Assembly: GCF_003001955.1 (NCBI RefSeq)
Contig: NZ_PVNH01000002.1
Coordinates: 372,001-436,000, forward strand
DNA length: 64,000 nucleotides
Direction of reading: 5' to 3'
Source: Prauserella shujinwangii
GTDB taxonomy: Bacteria > Actinomycetota > Actinomycetes > Mycobacteriales > Pseudonocardiaceae
In this document: in pieces, positions 8,637 to 19,000 of the stretch
Position numbering within the stretch: the stretch's first letter is position 1
Layout: each line of letters starts with the position of its first letter
The notes under the pieces: model-generated
What the model was told of the DNA's origin: nothing
Seen by the model: the letters and a program-made list of their open reading frames with translations, nothing else
Database searches by the model: none
Position numbers and translations under genes: made by a program

Positions 8637-9112
8637 CGGTTCTCCTCCCGGCGCCAGCTGCCCGCCTTGCCACCGTCCTTGCGCTCCAGCCGCACCTCGT
8701 CCAGGCTCGCGGCCGGATCCACGGCCTTGATCATGTCGTGCACCGTCAGCCCGGCCACCGCCACCGCCGTGAGCGCCTCCATCTCCACGCCCGTGCGGTC
8801 GCTGGTGCGCGCGGTCGCCTCGATGCGCACACTGTCGGCTTCCAGTTCGAAAGCGACGTCCACCTTCGACAGTGCGATCTGGTGGCACAGCGGGATCAGC
8901 TCGGACGTGCGCTTGGCACCCATGATCCCGGCGATCCGCGCCGTGGCGAGGGCGTCGCCCTTCGGCAGGCCATCCGTCGACAGCAACCCGATGACCTCGG
9001 CGGTCGTCCGCACCCTGCCGCTGGCCACCGCGGTGCGCGCCGTGACCGCCTTGCCGGAGACGTCGACCATCCGGGCGGCACCGTCGGCGCCGACGTGGCT
9101 GAGTTCACTCAC
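8633..9112 (-). CDS. moaC: Cyclic pyranopterin monophosphate synthase MoaC
   Basis: 159 residues from a GTG that overlaps the malic enzyme stop by 4 nt. The family core is complete: ARMVDVSGKAVTARTA at the N-terminus, KGDALATARIAGIMGAKRT, the LIPLCHQIALSKV active-site loop, TGVEMEALTAVAVAGLTVHDM, and the catalytic lysine near DMIKAVDP. The enzyme rearranges the MoaA product 3',8-cyclo-GTP into cPMP. It is the middle gene of the malic enzyme-moaC-moaB/E operon. Confidence 0.95.
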   Translation of the reverse strand: MSELSHVGADGAARMVDVSGKAVTARTAVASGRVRTTAEVIGLLSTDGLPKGDALATARIAGIMGAKRTSELIPLCHQIALSKVDVAFELEADSVRIEATARTSDRTGVEMEALTAVAVAGLTVHDMIKAVDPAASLDEVRLERKDGGKAGSWRREENR

Positions 9113-10509
9113 ACCGCCGAGGCTACTTCCTCACCGCGCGCGGCCGCCCGCACGGCTTCGGCCACCGCGGGCGCGACGGCCGCGTCGAACACGCTGGGCA
9201 CGATGAACGAGGCGTTGAGCCGGTCGTCCACCACGTCCGCGATGGCGTTGGCCGCCGCGAGCAACATCTCGTCGTCGATGTGGTGCGCCTGCGCGTCGAG
9301 CAGCCCCCGGAACACACCGGGGAACGCCAGCACGTTGTTGATCTGGTTCGGGTAGTCGCTGCGCCCGGTCGCCACCACCGCCGCGTGCCGCTGCGCCTCC
9401 AGCGGGTCGATCTCCGGGTCAGGGTTGGCGAGGGCGAACACGACCGCGTCGTCGGCCATGGTCTCGACCTGCTCGGCGCCGAACAGGTCGGGCGCCGAGA
9501 CGCCGATGAACACGTCCGCCCCGACGAGGGCGTCGTGCAGGGTGCCGGTGAGGCCGTCCTTGTTGGTGTGCTCGGCGACCCACCGCAGGTTGCCGTCCAT
9601 CCCGTCGCGACCGGGGTGCACGATCCCGTTGATGTCGGCGGCGATGATGTCGCCCGGCGCCTTGCGCAGGAGCAGCCGGATGATCGCCGAACCCGCGGCG
9701 CCGACCCCGCTGACCACGATCTTGCACTTCTCGATGGGCTTGCCCACCACGCGCAGGGCGTTCCGCAGCGCCGCCACCACCACGATCGCGGTGCCGTGCT
9801 GGTCGTCGTGGAACACGGGGATGTCGAGCTGCTCGCGCAGCCGGGCCTCGATCTCGAAGCAGCGGGGCGCCGCGATGTCCTCCAGGTTGATCCCGGCGTA
9901 GACGGGCGCGAGCGCGCGCACGGTCCTGATGATCTCGTCGGTGTCCTGGGTGTCCAGGCACACCGGCCACGCGTCGACGCCCGCGAACTTCTTGAACAGC
10001 GCCGCCTTGCCCTCCATCACGGGCAGCGCGGCGGCGGGGCCGATGTTGCCGAGCCCGAGCACGGCGGAGCCGTCGGTGACCACGGCGACGGTGTTCCGCT
10101 TGATGGTCAGCCTGCGCGCATCCTCCGGGTTGGCCGCGATCGCCTGGCAGACCCGGGCCACACCCGGCGTGTAGGCGCGGGAGAGATCGTCGCGGTTGCG
10201 CAGCGCGACCTTGGGGCTCACCTCGAGCTTGCCGCCGAGGTGCATCAGGAACGTCCGGTCGGACACCTTCCGCACGTGCACGCCGGGCAGCGTGTCGAGT
10301 GCCTTGGTGATGTCGTCCGCGTGGTCGGCGGACAGCACGTTGACCGTGATGTCCACGACGATCGCGTCGCCGTGCGACTCGACGACGTCGAACGCGGTGA
10401 GCACACCGCCCACCCGGCCGACGGCGCTGGTGAGGTCTCCGGCCGCACTGGCCGACGCCGGGGCGTCGAGCCGCACGGTGATCGAGTAACCGGGACCGGG
10501 AACCGGCAT
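9109..10509 (-). CDS. NAD(P)-dependent malic enzyme with N-terminal ACT-like domain
   Basis: 466 residues. Residues about 8-80 look like an ACT regulatory domain ([21 protein letters not shown]). The remainder is a short-type bacterial malic enzyme: [36 protein letters not shown], the metal/catalytic segment [10 protein letters not shown], and the nucleotide-binding loop SGVGAAGSA. It oxidatively decarboxylates malate to pyruvate. The gene is first in an operon whose next two genes, overlapping by 4 nt each, make molybdenum cofactor. GATAAT on the minus strand (10559-10554) is a candidate -10 about 45 nt before the ATG. Confidence 0.92.
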   Translation of the reverse strand: MPVPGPGYSITVRLDAPASASAAGDLTSAVGRVGGVLTAFDVVESHGDAIVVDITVNVLSADHADDITKALDTLPGVHVRKVSDRTFLMHLGGKLEVSPKVALRNRDDLSRAYTPGVARVCQAIAANPEDARRLTIKRNTVAVVTDGSAVLGLGNIGPAAALPVMEGKAALFKKFAGVDAWPVCLDTQDTDEIIRTVRALAPVYAGINLEDIAAPRCFEIEARLREQLDIPVFHDDQHGTAIVVVAALRNALRVVGKPIEKCKIVVSGVGAAGSAIIRLLLRKAPGDIIAADINGIVHPGRDGMDGNLRWVAEHTNKDGLTGTLHDALVGADVFIGVSAPDLFGAEQVETMADDAVVFALANPDPEIDPLEAQRHAAVVATGRSDYPNQINNVLAFPGVFRGLLDAQAHHIDDEMLLAAANAIADVVDDRLNASFIVPSVFDAAVAPAVAEAVRAAARGEEVASAV

Positions 10510-10629
10510 TGCACTACCCCCGCATCGAGATTGGGCTGGATACGGGAGGAGACATTATCCCCGTGACGGGCGCCACCGACCGCCAGGATCGGTGACTGAC
10601 CAGTAACTTTGCCGGGCGGGCGCTCCGGG

Positions 10630-10821
10630 TCAGGAGGACTTGTTGATCTCGGTCTCCGGGTGCTCGTAGGGCACCTGCTCGAGCGGGAACGTCACGTCAC
10701 CGAACGGGGACAGCGCGCCCTGCCGGTCGGCCGCCAGCTCCGAGACCGGGTGCTCGCCCTCGCGGGTCTCCGGCCAGCTGGGGTCGATCCGCTTCCGCTT
10801 CCGCTTGTCGGCCTTCGCCAC
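10630..10821 (-). CDS. Small conserved hypothetical protein
   Basis: 63 residues from a GTG with a good ribosome-binding site (GGAGGG, 6 nt before). The protein opens with a basic stretch AKADKRKRKRIDPSW and then becomes acidic, ending YEHPETEINKSS. No domain is recognised; it is probably cytosolic. It lies divergent from the helicase-associated gene. In the mycobacterial order I recall, a small hypothetical gene (Rv0863) occupies the same place beside the helicase-associated gene and moaC2, which supports it as a real conserved gene. Confidence 0.7.
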   Translation of the reverse strand: MAKADKRKRKRIDPSWPETREGEHPVSELAADRQGALSPFGDVTFPLEQVPYEHPETEINKSS

Positions 10822-10899
10822 GTCGTCCCTCCACACACACTCGCTACGTCCGCAGACAGTGTGCCCGACGCCCGCTCGCAGGGGATATCGTGGTCGGCG

Positions 10900-13140
10900 A
10901 TGCCCGCGACCACTCTTGCGGACTGGCTGCGCTCGGCGTCCGACGACACGCTGGCCGCCCTCCTGCGCGTCCGGCGCGACCTGGCGACACCACCACCCGC
11001 CGACTCCACCGTGCTCGCGACGCGCGCGGCCACGGCAGGCTCGGTGGCGCGGGCGTGCGAGGACCTCGACACCGCGACGCTGTCGGTGCTGGAGACGCTG
11101 CTGGTCACGGGCGCCGACACCGAGCCGGTCCCGCGCGAGCGGGTCGCGGCCCTCGTGCGAACCGACGTGGGCGGAGCGCTGGACCGGCTCCGCGCCAGGG
11201 CGCTGGCCTGGGGCGACGACGAGGCGATCAGCGTCGCGCCCGGTGCGCGCGAGGTCTTCGGCCCCTACCCGGCCGGGCTGGGCGGCCCGGCGCCCGCGCT
11301 CGCGGACATCGACAGCGACACCGTCCTCGCCGAGCTCGGCGAGGACGAGCGCGCCCTGCTCGACAAGCTCGCGGCCGGCCCGCCGATCGGCCGCACGCGG
11401 GACGCCGCGACGCGGGTCCCGCTGGAACGGGCCACGACGCCGGTGCAGAAACTGCTGGCCCGCGGCCTGCTGCTGCGCCGCGACGAGGCGACGGTGGAAC
11501 TGCCCAGGGAGCTGGGTCTCGCCCTCCGCGGCGGGCTCGCGTTCCCTCCGGAGACGCTTGCCGAGCCCGAGCTGCCGGTCGACGCGCACAGCCAGGAGAG
11601 CGTGGACGCCACCGCGGCGGGCGAGGCGATGGAGTTCCTCCGGCACGCCGAGGCACTGCTGCGCACCTGGTCGGAGCAGCCGCCGCCGGTGTTGAAGGCA
11701 GGCGGTCTCGGGGTCCGCGAGCTGCGCAGGCTCGCCAGGGACCTGGACGTGGACGAGGCCCGTGCGACGCTGCTCGCCGAGCTCGTCGTGGGTGCGGGCC
11801 TGGTCGCCGACTCGCAGGAGAGCACGCCGGAGTGGGTCCCGACGACGCTCACCGACTCGTGGCTGGCCTCCGCCCCACCGGAGCGCTGGGTGTCGCTGGC
11901 CGCGGCCTGGCTCGACCTCCCCCGGCTGCCGGGGCTCGCCGGTGCCAGGGATGCGAAGGACAAGCCGCTGCTCACCCTGTCCGAGGACCTGCGCCGCCCG
12001 CTCGCGCCCGCGAGCAGGCGGCGCGTGCTGGACACGATGGGCGAGCTGCCCTCCGGTGCGGGCGTGCACGGTGTCGAGGAGCTGGTGGCCGTCCTGGCGT
12101 GGCGGGCGCCGCGCCGGGGCGGCAGGCTCCGCGACCAGACGGTGCGCTGGACGGTGGCCGAAGCGGCGGCACTGGGTGTGGTCGCGCTGGGCGCGCTCAC
12201 GTCGGCGGGGGCGGCGCTGCTCGCGGGGGACCGGCACGGCGCCGCGAGCGCGATGGCCGACGCCATGCCGAAACCCGTCGACCACGTCCTCGTCCAGGCG
12301 GATCTGACCGTCGTCGCGCCCGGCCCGCTGGAGCCGGACCTGGCCAGGGAGATCGCCGCGGTCGCCGACGTGGAGTCGGCCGGGCATGCCACGGTCTACC
12401 GGATCACGGAGGCGTCCGTGCGGCGGGCGCTGGACACCGGGCGCACCGCCACCGAGTTGCACGAGCTGTTCGGCTCCCGCTCCGCCACCCCGGTACCGCA
12501 GTCGCTCACCTACCTCATCGACGACGTGGCCCGCAGGCACGGCAGGCTGCGCGGTGGCGTGGCCGCCTCGTTCCTGCGCTGTGACGACGAGGTGCTGCTC
12601 GCGGAGGTGCTCGGCAACCAGGTCGCGACCGAGTACGAGCTGCGCCGCATCGCGCCGACGGTCCTGGTCAGCCCGGTGCCGCTGGCCGAGGTGCTGGACG
12701 GGCTGCGGCGGGCGGGGTTCGCCCCTGCCGCGGAGGGCCCGGACGGCCGCATCGTCGACCTGCGACCCAGCGGGCGGCGCATTCCCGCCCGGCCGAGGCA
12801 GGCGCGGCGCACGCTCGCCGAACCTGCCGGGCTGAGCGAGGAGCAGGTGGACGCGATCCGCAAGCACATCAGGGCGGGCGACCGGGCCGCCACCACCCGG
12901 AAGGGGAAGTCGGTGCGGCTGCCCGCGGGCGGCGGCTCGGACACGTCGGCGACGCTGGCGCTGCTGGCCGAGGCGACCCGGGAACGCCGGGAGGTGTGGA
13001 TCGGCTTCGTCGACGCGCACGGCACGGCCAGCCAGCGGGTGGTCACGCCGGTCCGGGTCGGCGGCGGCATGCTGGAGGGCGCGGGCAACGAACGGTACCC
13101 GCTGCACCGCATCACCTCGGCGGCGCTGGTCGAGGACTGA
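10900..13140 (+). CDS. Helicase-associated domain protein (XPB partner-like)
   Basis: 746 residues, ATG at 10900 with TATCGT 8 nt before it, a possible leaderless promoter. The protein lacks Walker motifs. It resembles the actinobacterial helicase-associated family, in which winged-helix-like segments precede a Helicase_C_3-type region (about residues 460-600, with LIDDVARRHGRLR and ASFLRCDDEVLLAEVL) and a C-terminal WYL-like part. In mycobacteria the orthologue is next to XPB (Rv0862c/Rv0861c); here XPB lies 14.6 kb downstream on the same strand. It probably acts with XPB in DNA repair, but its biochemical role is not settled. Confidence 0.82.
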   Translation: MPATTLADWLRSASDDTLAALLRVRRDLATPPPADSTVLATRAATAGSVARACEDLDTATLSVLETLLVTGADTEPVPRERVAALVRTDVGGALDRLRARALAWGDDEAISVAPGAREVFGPYPAGLGGPAPALADIDSDTVLAELGEDERALLDKLAAGPPIGRTRDAATRVPLERATTPVQKLLARGLLLRRDEATVELPRELGLALRGGLAFPPETLAEPELPVDAHSQESVDATAAGEAMEFLRHAEALLRTWSEQPPPVLKAGGLGVRELRRLARDLDVDEARATLLAELVVGAGLVADSQESTPEWVPTTLTDSWLASAPPERWVSLAAAWLDLPRLPGLAGARDAKDKPLLTLSEDLRRPLAPASRRRVLDTMGELPSGAGVHGVEELVAVLAWRAPRRGGRLRDQTVRWTVAEAAALGVVALGALTSAGAALLAGDRHGAASAMADAMPKPVDHVLVQADLTVVAPGPLEPDLAREIAAVADVESAGHATVYRITEASVRRALDTGRTATELHELFGSRSATPVPQSLTYLIDDVARRHGRLRGGVAASFLRCDDEVLLAEVLGNQVATEYELRRIAPTVLVSPVPLAEVLDGLRRAGFAPAAEGPDGRIVDLRPSGRRIPARPRQARRTLAEPAGLSEEQVDAIRKHIRAGDRAATTRKGKSVRLPAGGGSDTSATLALLAEATRERREVWIGFVDAHGTASQRVVTPVRVGGGMLEGAGNERYPLHRITSAALVED

Positions 13141-13155
13141 CCCGCGCGCCCGCGG

Positions 13156-13674
13156 TCAGAGCGCGCGCAGGCCCTCCAGGATCCGCGACATGAAGTCGAT
13201 CGACGACCGGTCCGCCGCGAGCAGGCCGGGGTTGTGGATCTCGACGGCGCCCGCGCTCGCGAGGTCGTCGACCATCACCTTCACCACGCCCAGCGGCAGG
13301 TGGACGTAGGCGGCGACCTCCGCGATCGACCGGGACTCGACACACAGGTCGCAGATGAACCGCTGGTCGCCCGACACCGCGCCCTGATACCGGCGCCCGG
13401 CTTCGGTCGTCCACACCAGCGACTCCAGGGTGAGTTCCTGCAGTGGCCGGGTCCGGCCGCCGGTGCGCGCGTAGGGCCGCACCAGCGAGCGCTTGGGCGT
13501 CGTTCTCACCGGCTCGGTGCGCACCGTCCTGGGCTCGGTGCGCACCATCCTGGGCAGGCGGTGGAGATCGAACCGTTCGGGAGCGTCGAACTCCTCCCGT
13601 CCGGTGCCCTGGTGCAGGGTGACCCACTCGTCCGACGTCTCGGGCTCGTCGTGCCCGTGAATCCGCATCCGCAC
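13156..13674 (-). CDS. Conservon protein CvnC, second copy (DUF742)
   Basis: 172 residues. The GTG at 13674 overlaps the stop of the preceding roadblock gene (TAGTG); an ATG at 13668 is equally possible. After a variable N-terminus the DUF742 core appears: SLVRPYARTGGRTRP, then LESLVWTTEAG, then ICDLCVESRSIAEVAAYVHLPLGVVKVMVDDL, which looks like a winged helix-turn-helix. In Streptomyces conservons such proteins (CvnC) bind CvnB and the GTPase at the membrane. This is the distal copy of a duplicated roadblock-DUF742 pair; the proximal copy is at 14798-15526. Confidence 0.85.
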   Translation of the reverse strand: MRMRIHGHDEPETSDEWVTLHQGTGREEFDAPERFDLHRLPRMVRTEPRTVRTEPVRTTPKRSLVRPYARTGGRTRPLQELTLESLVWTTEAGRRYQGAVSGDQRFICDLCVESRSIAEVAAYVHLPLGVVKVMVDDLASAGAVEIHNPGLLAADRSSIDFMSRILEGLRAL

Positions 13675-14090
13675 TAGCCGCGCACACCGCCCTGGAGCTG
13701 CGCCCGCATCTCGGGGGTCAGCTGCTGCCCGACGCGCTCGACGAGCAGCGTCATCTCGTAGGCGACCGTGCCGATATCGGCGGTCGGCGCGGCGAGCACG
13801 GCGAGCGAGGAGCCGTCGCTGATCGTCATGAGGAACAGGAAGCCCAGCTCCATCTCCACGACCGTCTGGTTGACGTTGCCCGCCTCGAAGCACCGCGCCG
13901 CCCCGAGCGTCAGCGACACCAGGCCGGAGGCGATGGCGGAGAGCTGCTCAGCGCGCTCCCTCGGCAGGCCTTCCGACCCCGCGAGCAGCAGGCCGTCGGC
14001 CGAGACGACGACCGCGTGCGCGGCTCCGGGGACGCGGCGGACGAAGTCGGTGATGAGCCAGCCGAAGCTTCCCTGGGCTGAACCCGTCAC
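13674..14090 (-). CDS. Conservon protein CvnB, second copy (roadblock/LC7)
   Basis: 138 residues from a GTG. A single roadblock/LC7 domain fills the protein: [49 protein letters not shown] near the start and [22 protein letters not shown] in the middle. These MglB-like proteins regulate small GTPases of the CvnD/MglA type. It follows the GTPase gene with a 118-bp gap, so this roadblock-DUF742 pair may have its own promoter. It is about two-thirds identical by eye to the copy at 15548-16009, consistent with duplication inside the operon. Confidence 0.88.
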   Translation of the reverse strand: MTGSAQGSFGWLITDFVRRVPGAAHAVVVSADGLLLAGSEGLPRERAEQLSAIASGLVSLTLGAARCFEAGNVNQTVVEMELGFLFLMTISDGSSLAVLAAPTADIGTVAYEMTLLVERVGQQLTPEMRAQLQGGVRG

Positions 14091-14208
14091 TGTCCCTCCT
14101 CGCCTTCCGCAGTGTCCACCCGCCGAAGGGTCAGACTATTAGCCAAGCCGGACCTGTCGAGGCCCGTACCCGCACCCGGTGCGGAGTTCACCCCAACGGC
14201 GGCACCGA

Positions 14209-14817
14209 TCACCCGGCCTGCAGTGCGGTGTCCCGCTCGATCGCGTGCTGCACGACCGAGATGAGGACCTGCTTCGCCGACTCACGGTCCCGCGCGTCGC
14301 ACGCCATGATCGGCACCGACGACGAGATCGTCAGCGCGTGCCGCACGTCCTCGATCTGGTGGTGCAGCAGCCGGTCGAAGCAGTTGATCGCGACGATGTA
14401 CGGCAGCTTGCGATTCTCGAAGAAATCGATCGAGGGGAACGCGTCGGCCAGCCTGCGGGTGTCCACGAGGACGACGGCGCCGATCGCGCCGAGCGCGAGG
14501 TCGTCCCACATGAACCAGAAGCGGTGCTGCCCCGGCGTGCCGAAGACATAGAGGACCAGGTCCGAATCGAGGGTGATCCGGCCGAAGTCCATGGCGACCG
14601 TCGTCGTCATCTTGTTCGGGGTGGCCGAGATGTCGTCGACCGAGACGCTGGCCTCGGTCATGGCAGCCTCCGTGGTGAGCGGAGCGATCTCGGACACGGC
14701 ACCGACCAGCGTCGTCTTGCCCACCCCGAAACCACCCGCGACCACGATCTTGGCCGAGGAGGTCGGACCCGCCGCTGCCGACGTTGTCGCGTCGGAGTCA
14801 AATTCTCCGAAGCCCAC
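14209..14817 (-). CDS. Conservon GTPase CvnD (MglA-like)
   Basis: 202 residues, GTG start inside the DUF742 gene (20-nt overlap). The P-loop GGFGVGKTT is at about residues 28-36; the switch II region is FGTPGQHRFWFMWDDL and the base-recognition motif is NCFD in place of NKxD. These are the usual features of the conservon ATP/GTP-binding protein (CvnD). It is expected to cycle between nucleotide states under control of the roadblock protein and to couple the membrane kinase CvnA to an unknown output. Confidence 0.9.
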   Translation of the reverse strand: MGFGEFDSDATTSAAAGPTSSAKIVVAGGFGVGKTTLVGAVSEIAPLTTEAAMTEASVSVDDISATPNKMTTTVAMDFGRITLDSDLVLYVFGTPGQHRFWFMWDDLALGAIGAVVLVDTRRLADAFPSIDFFENRKLPYIVAINCFDRLLHHQIEDVRHALTISSSVPIMACDARDRESAKQVLISVVQHAIERDTALQAG

Positions 14818-15526
14818 TGAGAACCCTTTCCATGAATTCGATACTGGGCCGGTCTCCCACCGTGGAGCCCGCGGTGTGCACGAGCACCAGCCCGAGTCCG
14901 GCAACGTCACCGACGAGAACCCGCACGACCCCGAGCGGGAGCCGCAGCAGGGCCGCCACCTCGGCCACCGACCGGGTGTCCAGGCACAGGCCGCAGATCG
15001 AGCGGTGCTCGGGCACACGCACCTTCTCCAGCCGCCTGCCCCGCTCGCTGGTGGACACGAGCGCCTCGATGGCGAGGTCGTAGGTCGGTTTCGTACGGCC
15101 CTTCGTCCGGAAGTAGGGCCGTACGAGCCCGGACGTCTCCGCCGGGCTTTCCGGTTCGGCGTCGGCCTGCCTCGGCAGTGGCGAGGGCAGGTAGTCCTGC
15201 ACCGGCTGGGAGGGCGGGCCGCTGTCGAGCGAGCGCTCGGCGAACGCCGAGAACGCCGCCTCGTCGGGGCCGCGGCCGGTCATGCCCCCGCCACCCATGC
15301 CGTAGAGCTCGGCGCCGGGTCCGCCGAGCAAGCGCTGCCGGTAGTCGGAGACGCTGAAGTCGGAGGGCCCCGGCGTCCCGGCGTCCGTGTGCAGCCAGTC
15401 GGGCGTCTCCGCCGCGGGTTCGGCGGAGAGCTCGCCCCAGGTGCGGCGGTCGCGGTCCAGTGGATCGCGCCTGCCCCTGCGGTCTTCACCGAATCGACGA
15501 TCACCTCGTGAGCGCCCGGAATCCAC
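14798..15526 (-). CDS. Conservon protein CvnC, first copy (DUF742)
   Basis: 242 residues from a GTG, 21 nt after the roadblock gene. The first 120 residues are polar, low-complexity and rich in Gly, Pro and Arg. The C-terminal half is DUF742: SGLVRPYFRTKGRTKPTYDLAIEALVSTSERG, then SICGLCLDTRSVAEVAALLRLPLGVVRVLVGDVAG. It is about 70 residues longer at the N-terminus than the copy at 13156-13674. The GTPase start lies inside its 3' end, so the two are translationally coupled, in line with their joint action in the conservon complex. Confidence 0.87.
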   Translation of the reverse strand: MDSGRSRGDRRFGEDRRGRRDPLDRDRRTWGELSAEPAAETPDWLHTDAGTPGPSDFSVSDYRQRLLGGPGAELYGMGGGGMTGRGPDEAAFSAFAERSLDSGPPSQPVQDYLPSPLPRQADAEPESPAETSGLVRPYFRTKGRTKPTYDLAIEALVSTSERGRRLEKVRVPEHRSICGLCLDTRSVAEVAALLRLPLGVVRVLVGDVAGLGLVLVHTAGSTVGDRPSIEFMERVLSGLRRI

Positions 15527-15547
15527 GGCAGTCTCCTCAGTGCTTTC

Positions 15548-16009
15548 CTAGCGGCGCGCCGAGCCCTGCAGCTGGGCGCGGAGCTCAGGGGTCATCTGCT
15601 GGCCGACGCGGTCGACCAGCAGCGTCATCTCGTACACGACCAGGCCGATGTCACTGTCCGGTGCACCGAGCACGGCGAGACAGGAACCGTCCGAGACGGA
15701 CATCAGGAAGAGGAAGCCGTTCGCCATCTCGACCACGGTCTGCGCGACGGTGCCGCCCTCGAAAACCTGCGCGGCGCCCCGCGCGAGGCTGGTCAGGCCC
15801 GACGCGACCGCCGCGAGCTGGTCGGCCCGGTCCTTGGGCAGTCCCCGGGACGACGCGAGCAGCAGACCGTCGGCCGAGACCACGACGGCGTGCGCCGCCC
15901 CCGGCACACGGTGCACGAAATCCGTGATGAGCCACGCGAAGTTGCCCTTCTGCGCGGCGGAGCCCTTCGACTGCGACCCATCCGGCTGCGCTGAACCCGC
16001 CCGTGTCAA
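15548..16009 (-). CDS. Conservon protein CvnB, first copy (roadblock/LC7)
   Basis: 153 residues. The start appears to be TTG at 16009, placed 6-7 nt after a GGAG site that overlaps the end of the kinase gene; the stop of the kinase is 3 nt upstream. A roadblock/LC7 domain spans most of the protein ([54 protein letters not shown]). As in other conservons it probably binds the GTPase CvnD as a regulator. The short N-terminal tail rich in Gly, Ser and Gln is the main difference from its paralogue at 13674-14090. Confidence 0.88.
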   Translation of the reverse strand: MTRAGSAQPDGSQSKGSAAQKGNFAWLITDFVHRVPGAAHAVVVSADGLLLASSRGLPKDRADQLAAVASGLTSLARGAAQVFEGGTVAQTVVEMANGFLFLMSVSDGSCLAVLGAPDSDIGLVVYEMTLLVDRVGQQMTPELRAQLQGSARR

Positions 16010-16012
16010 CTC

Positions 16013-19000
16013 TTACTCCTTCGCCCCGTTGTAAGCAGAGTCGGCGGCCCGATCGCCGGGCACGTCCGGCCTCGCCGAACCGCCGTGGCTCTCGTTCTCC
16101 GCCGGCGTCTCCCTGAGAGCGTGGCGACCGCTCTGATAGCCACGCTGGAAACTCGCCATCCGGTTGCGCGCGGCCTCCGCCGACCTGGCGATGGCGCCCT
16201 GACCGGGCGCACCGACCGTGGTGTCCCGGAAGGCGTCGCCGTCGCTCCGGTTGACTGATCCCGGCACCAAGTATGCGTTGGGGACGCGCTTGGGCAGACC
16301 GGCCGGGGTCAGTTCCTCCCCCTTGGGCTCCAGCAGGGCGTGCGCCGCCTCCCAGCCGCTGTCGGAAACACTGCGCCAGCCCTCGACCTCGTCCTCGGGT
16401 GCCTGCTCGCGCGGTTCGTCCATCGCCGACTGCTCCGGTTCGGTGTCCACCGGCTCCAGCTCGTTCTCCTCGCTGAACCAGCGCGACAGTACGGACTGGT
16501 AGATGGGCAGTCGCCGGGTCGGCACGTCGTCCTCGAGCGCGCTGCCGTCGCCGCCCGCGGGTTCCGGCGCCTGCTGCCGGTCAGGGGTGACCGGCACGTA
16601 GCGCGGCTGCCGCTTCGGCAGGGCCAGTGTGTGTTCGAGATCGGGAGACTGATCCGCCCGGTCGCCGTCGGGCGACTCGACCGGCCACTGGGGTTCGGCG
16701 GGCCCGCCATCCGCACCGGCCCCGATCGACGCCTGCGGCGCCGTGGCGAGCTCGGGCGGTTCCGGCTCCGGGTCGTCGCTGAAGAACGGTCCCGCGGCCC
16801 ACGAACCGCCCGCGACCAGGTCGTCCAGGCTGATCGGCTGGTCGAGGGGCTTGAGTTCGCCGTTGGACTGCGCCTTGGCCGGCACGGGCTCGGCGGGCCG
16901 GTTGCTGGGAACCGGTGCGGGCGGCCGGGAGCTTTCCTTCGGCTCCAGCGGCTTGCGCTGGGCGGGTGGCACCTGCGCCGTCTGGCCGGTCGCCGGGGGC
17001 AGGGACGGCAGCGACGGGTGCGAGAGCTCCTCCGGCGACGGCGGCGGGGCGAGTCCACCCGGGGTCACGCTGGTCAGCAGCTCGGTCGGCACCACGACCC
17101 TGGCGATGACACCGCCCTCGATGTCCTCGTTCTCGCGCAGGCGGACCTCGATGCCGTGCCGCTGGGCCAGCCGCGCCACCACGTACAGCCCCATCCGCCG
17201 GGTCACCGACACGTCCAGGTCGGGCGGGTCGGCAAGCCGCTCGTTGGCCTCGGCGAGCTGTTCCTCGGTCATGCCGACGCCGCGGTCGGTGATCTGGATG
17301 GCCAGCGCGTGCCTGCGGGTGACGACGGCGCGGACACTGATCTTCGTCTCCGGCTCGGAGAAGTACGTCGCGTTGTCGAACAGCTCGGCGAGCAGGTGCA
17401 CCAGGTCGTGCACGGCGGGGCCGCGCACCGCGACGTCCGGCACCGAGCCGACCTCGACCCTGGCGTACTGCTCGATCTCCGAGACGGCGGCGCCGATGAC
17501 GTCCGCTGCGGGCACCGGCTTGGGCACCGACTTCGACAGCCCGGCACCCGAGAGCACCAGCAGGCTCTCGCCGTTGCGGCGCAGCCGCGTGGAGAGGTGG
17601 TCGAGCTCGAAGAGGCTGGCCAGCTGGTCCGGGTCCTGCTCCTCGGCCTCCAGCCGGTCGATCACGGCGAGCTGGCGTTCCACCAGCCGCTGGCTGCGGC
17701 GGGAGAGGTTGACGAAGATGCCGTTGACGTTCTCGCGCAACAGCGCCTGCTCGGCCGCCATCCGGATCGCCCGCTCGTGCACGACGTCGAACGACCGCGC
17801 GACTTCGCCGATCTCCTCCCGGCTGTGCACGGGCACCGGAGCGATCGCGCCCTGGGACGCCTCGATCGGGTTCGGGTCGGCGAGGATCCGCCGCACGGTC
17901 TCCGGCAGCCGGACGTACGCGGTCTCCAGCGCGCTCGTCCGGAGGGTGCGCAGCGGCTTGATCAGCGCTCGCGCGATGACCAGCATCAGCGCCAGCGCCG
18001 CGACCAGCGCGGCCAGCATGAGCCCGAAGAAGACCCACGCCGCCCTGGTGGCGTCGGAGGCCAGCGCGGCGGCCTGCGCGCGGAGGTCGTCGAGCAGCGC
18101 GCTCTCCACGGCGCGCAGCTTCTCCGAGGTGGACGCGCCGTCGATGGTGAGCCGCTGCACGTCGATGGCCAGGTCGTTGCCCTCGGCCGCGCGGACGAAC
18201 GCCTCCGTCTTCAGGCGCTCCCTGCGGTCCACGTCCGCGCCGGTGACCGTGTCCGTGTAGAGCTGCTGCTGCGCCGTCGTGGCGTTGGCCATGAAGATGT
18301 CGAGCGAGGCGCGTGAGCTGGCCTGTGCGGCCTGGGTCCGCTCCAGCAGGTCGGCGGGGAACTCGTTGCGGCCCGCCGCGATCTGCAGGGCGGCGTTCTC
18401 CCTGGTGACGAACTCCTTGACCTCGCTGAGCGCCTGCAGCGTGGTACCGAGGCGGAGCAGCTCGCGGTCGGAGGCCGTGGTGGTCACCTCGCGGCCGAGC
18501 TGCACGAGCGCCTCGAGCACCGAGGTGTAGGTGTTGAACGCGAAGAGGTCGGGGTAGGCGCTGTTGGTGATCGCGGCGCGCAGCGGCTCGAGTGCCTCCA
18601 GCCGGTCGAGGCCGCGGTCGTACCGCTCCGCGGCCTCCAGGGTGGGGAGGTCGAGCTGGTCGGCCGCCGCTCGCAGGTCGCGGACGGCCGCGTCGGTCTC
18701 GGCGATCTGCGCGTCGAGGTCGCGCCCGTCTCCCACGCCGCCCGCGATCCGGGCGACGGCGAGCGTCCGCTCGGCCTGCAACGCCTGGATCACATTTGTC
18801 ACATGGGCGGCCACATCGACCTGATCGACGGTACGGTGAAGCTCGTCCGCCCTGTTCACCTCGCTGATCGCACGCAGGCCGCCGAAGGCGAGCGCCGTGA
18901 CCAAGGGGATGATCAGGACGGCGGCGAGCTTGGTGCGGAGGGGCCAGTTGCTCAGCTTCCACCGCGAGCCCGTGGATGCTGTTTCCTCACCGCGCGCACC

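Noticed and set aside
7221-9206. Long plus-strand open frame across the repeats and moaE/moaC
   Set aside because: It is antisense to well-supported minus-strand genes and is kept open by the 21-nt periodicity and GC-rich codon bias.
10630-13107. 825-codon minus-strand frame opposite the helicase-associated gene
   Set aside because: Composition is arginine/histidine-rich shadow coding; only its last 63 codons (10630-10821) form a real small gene with its own ribosome-binding site.
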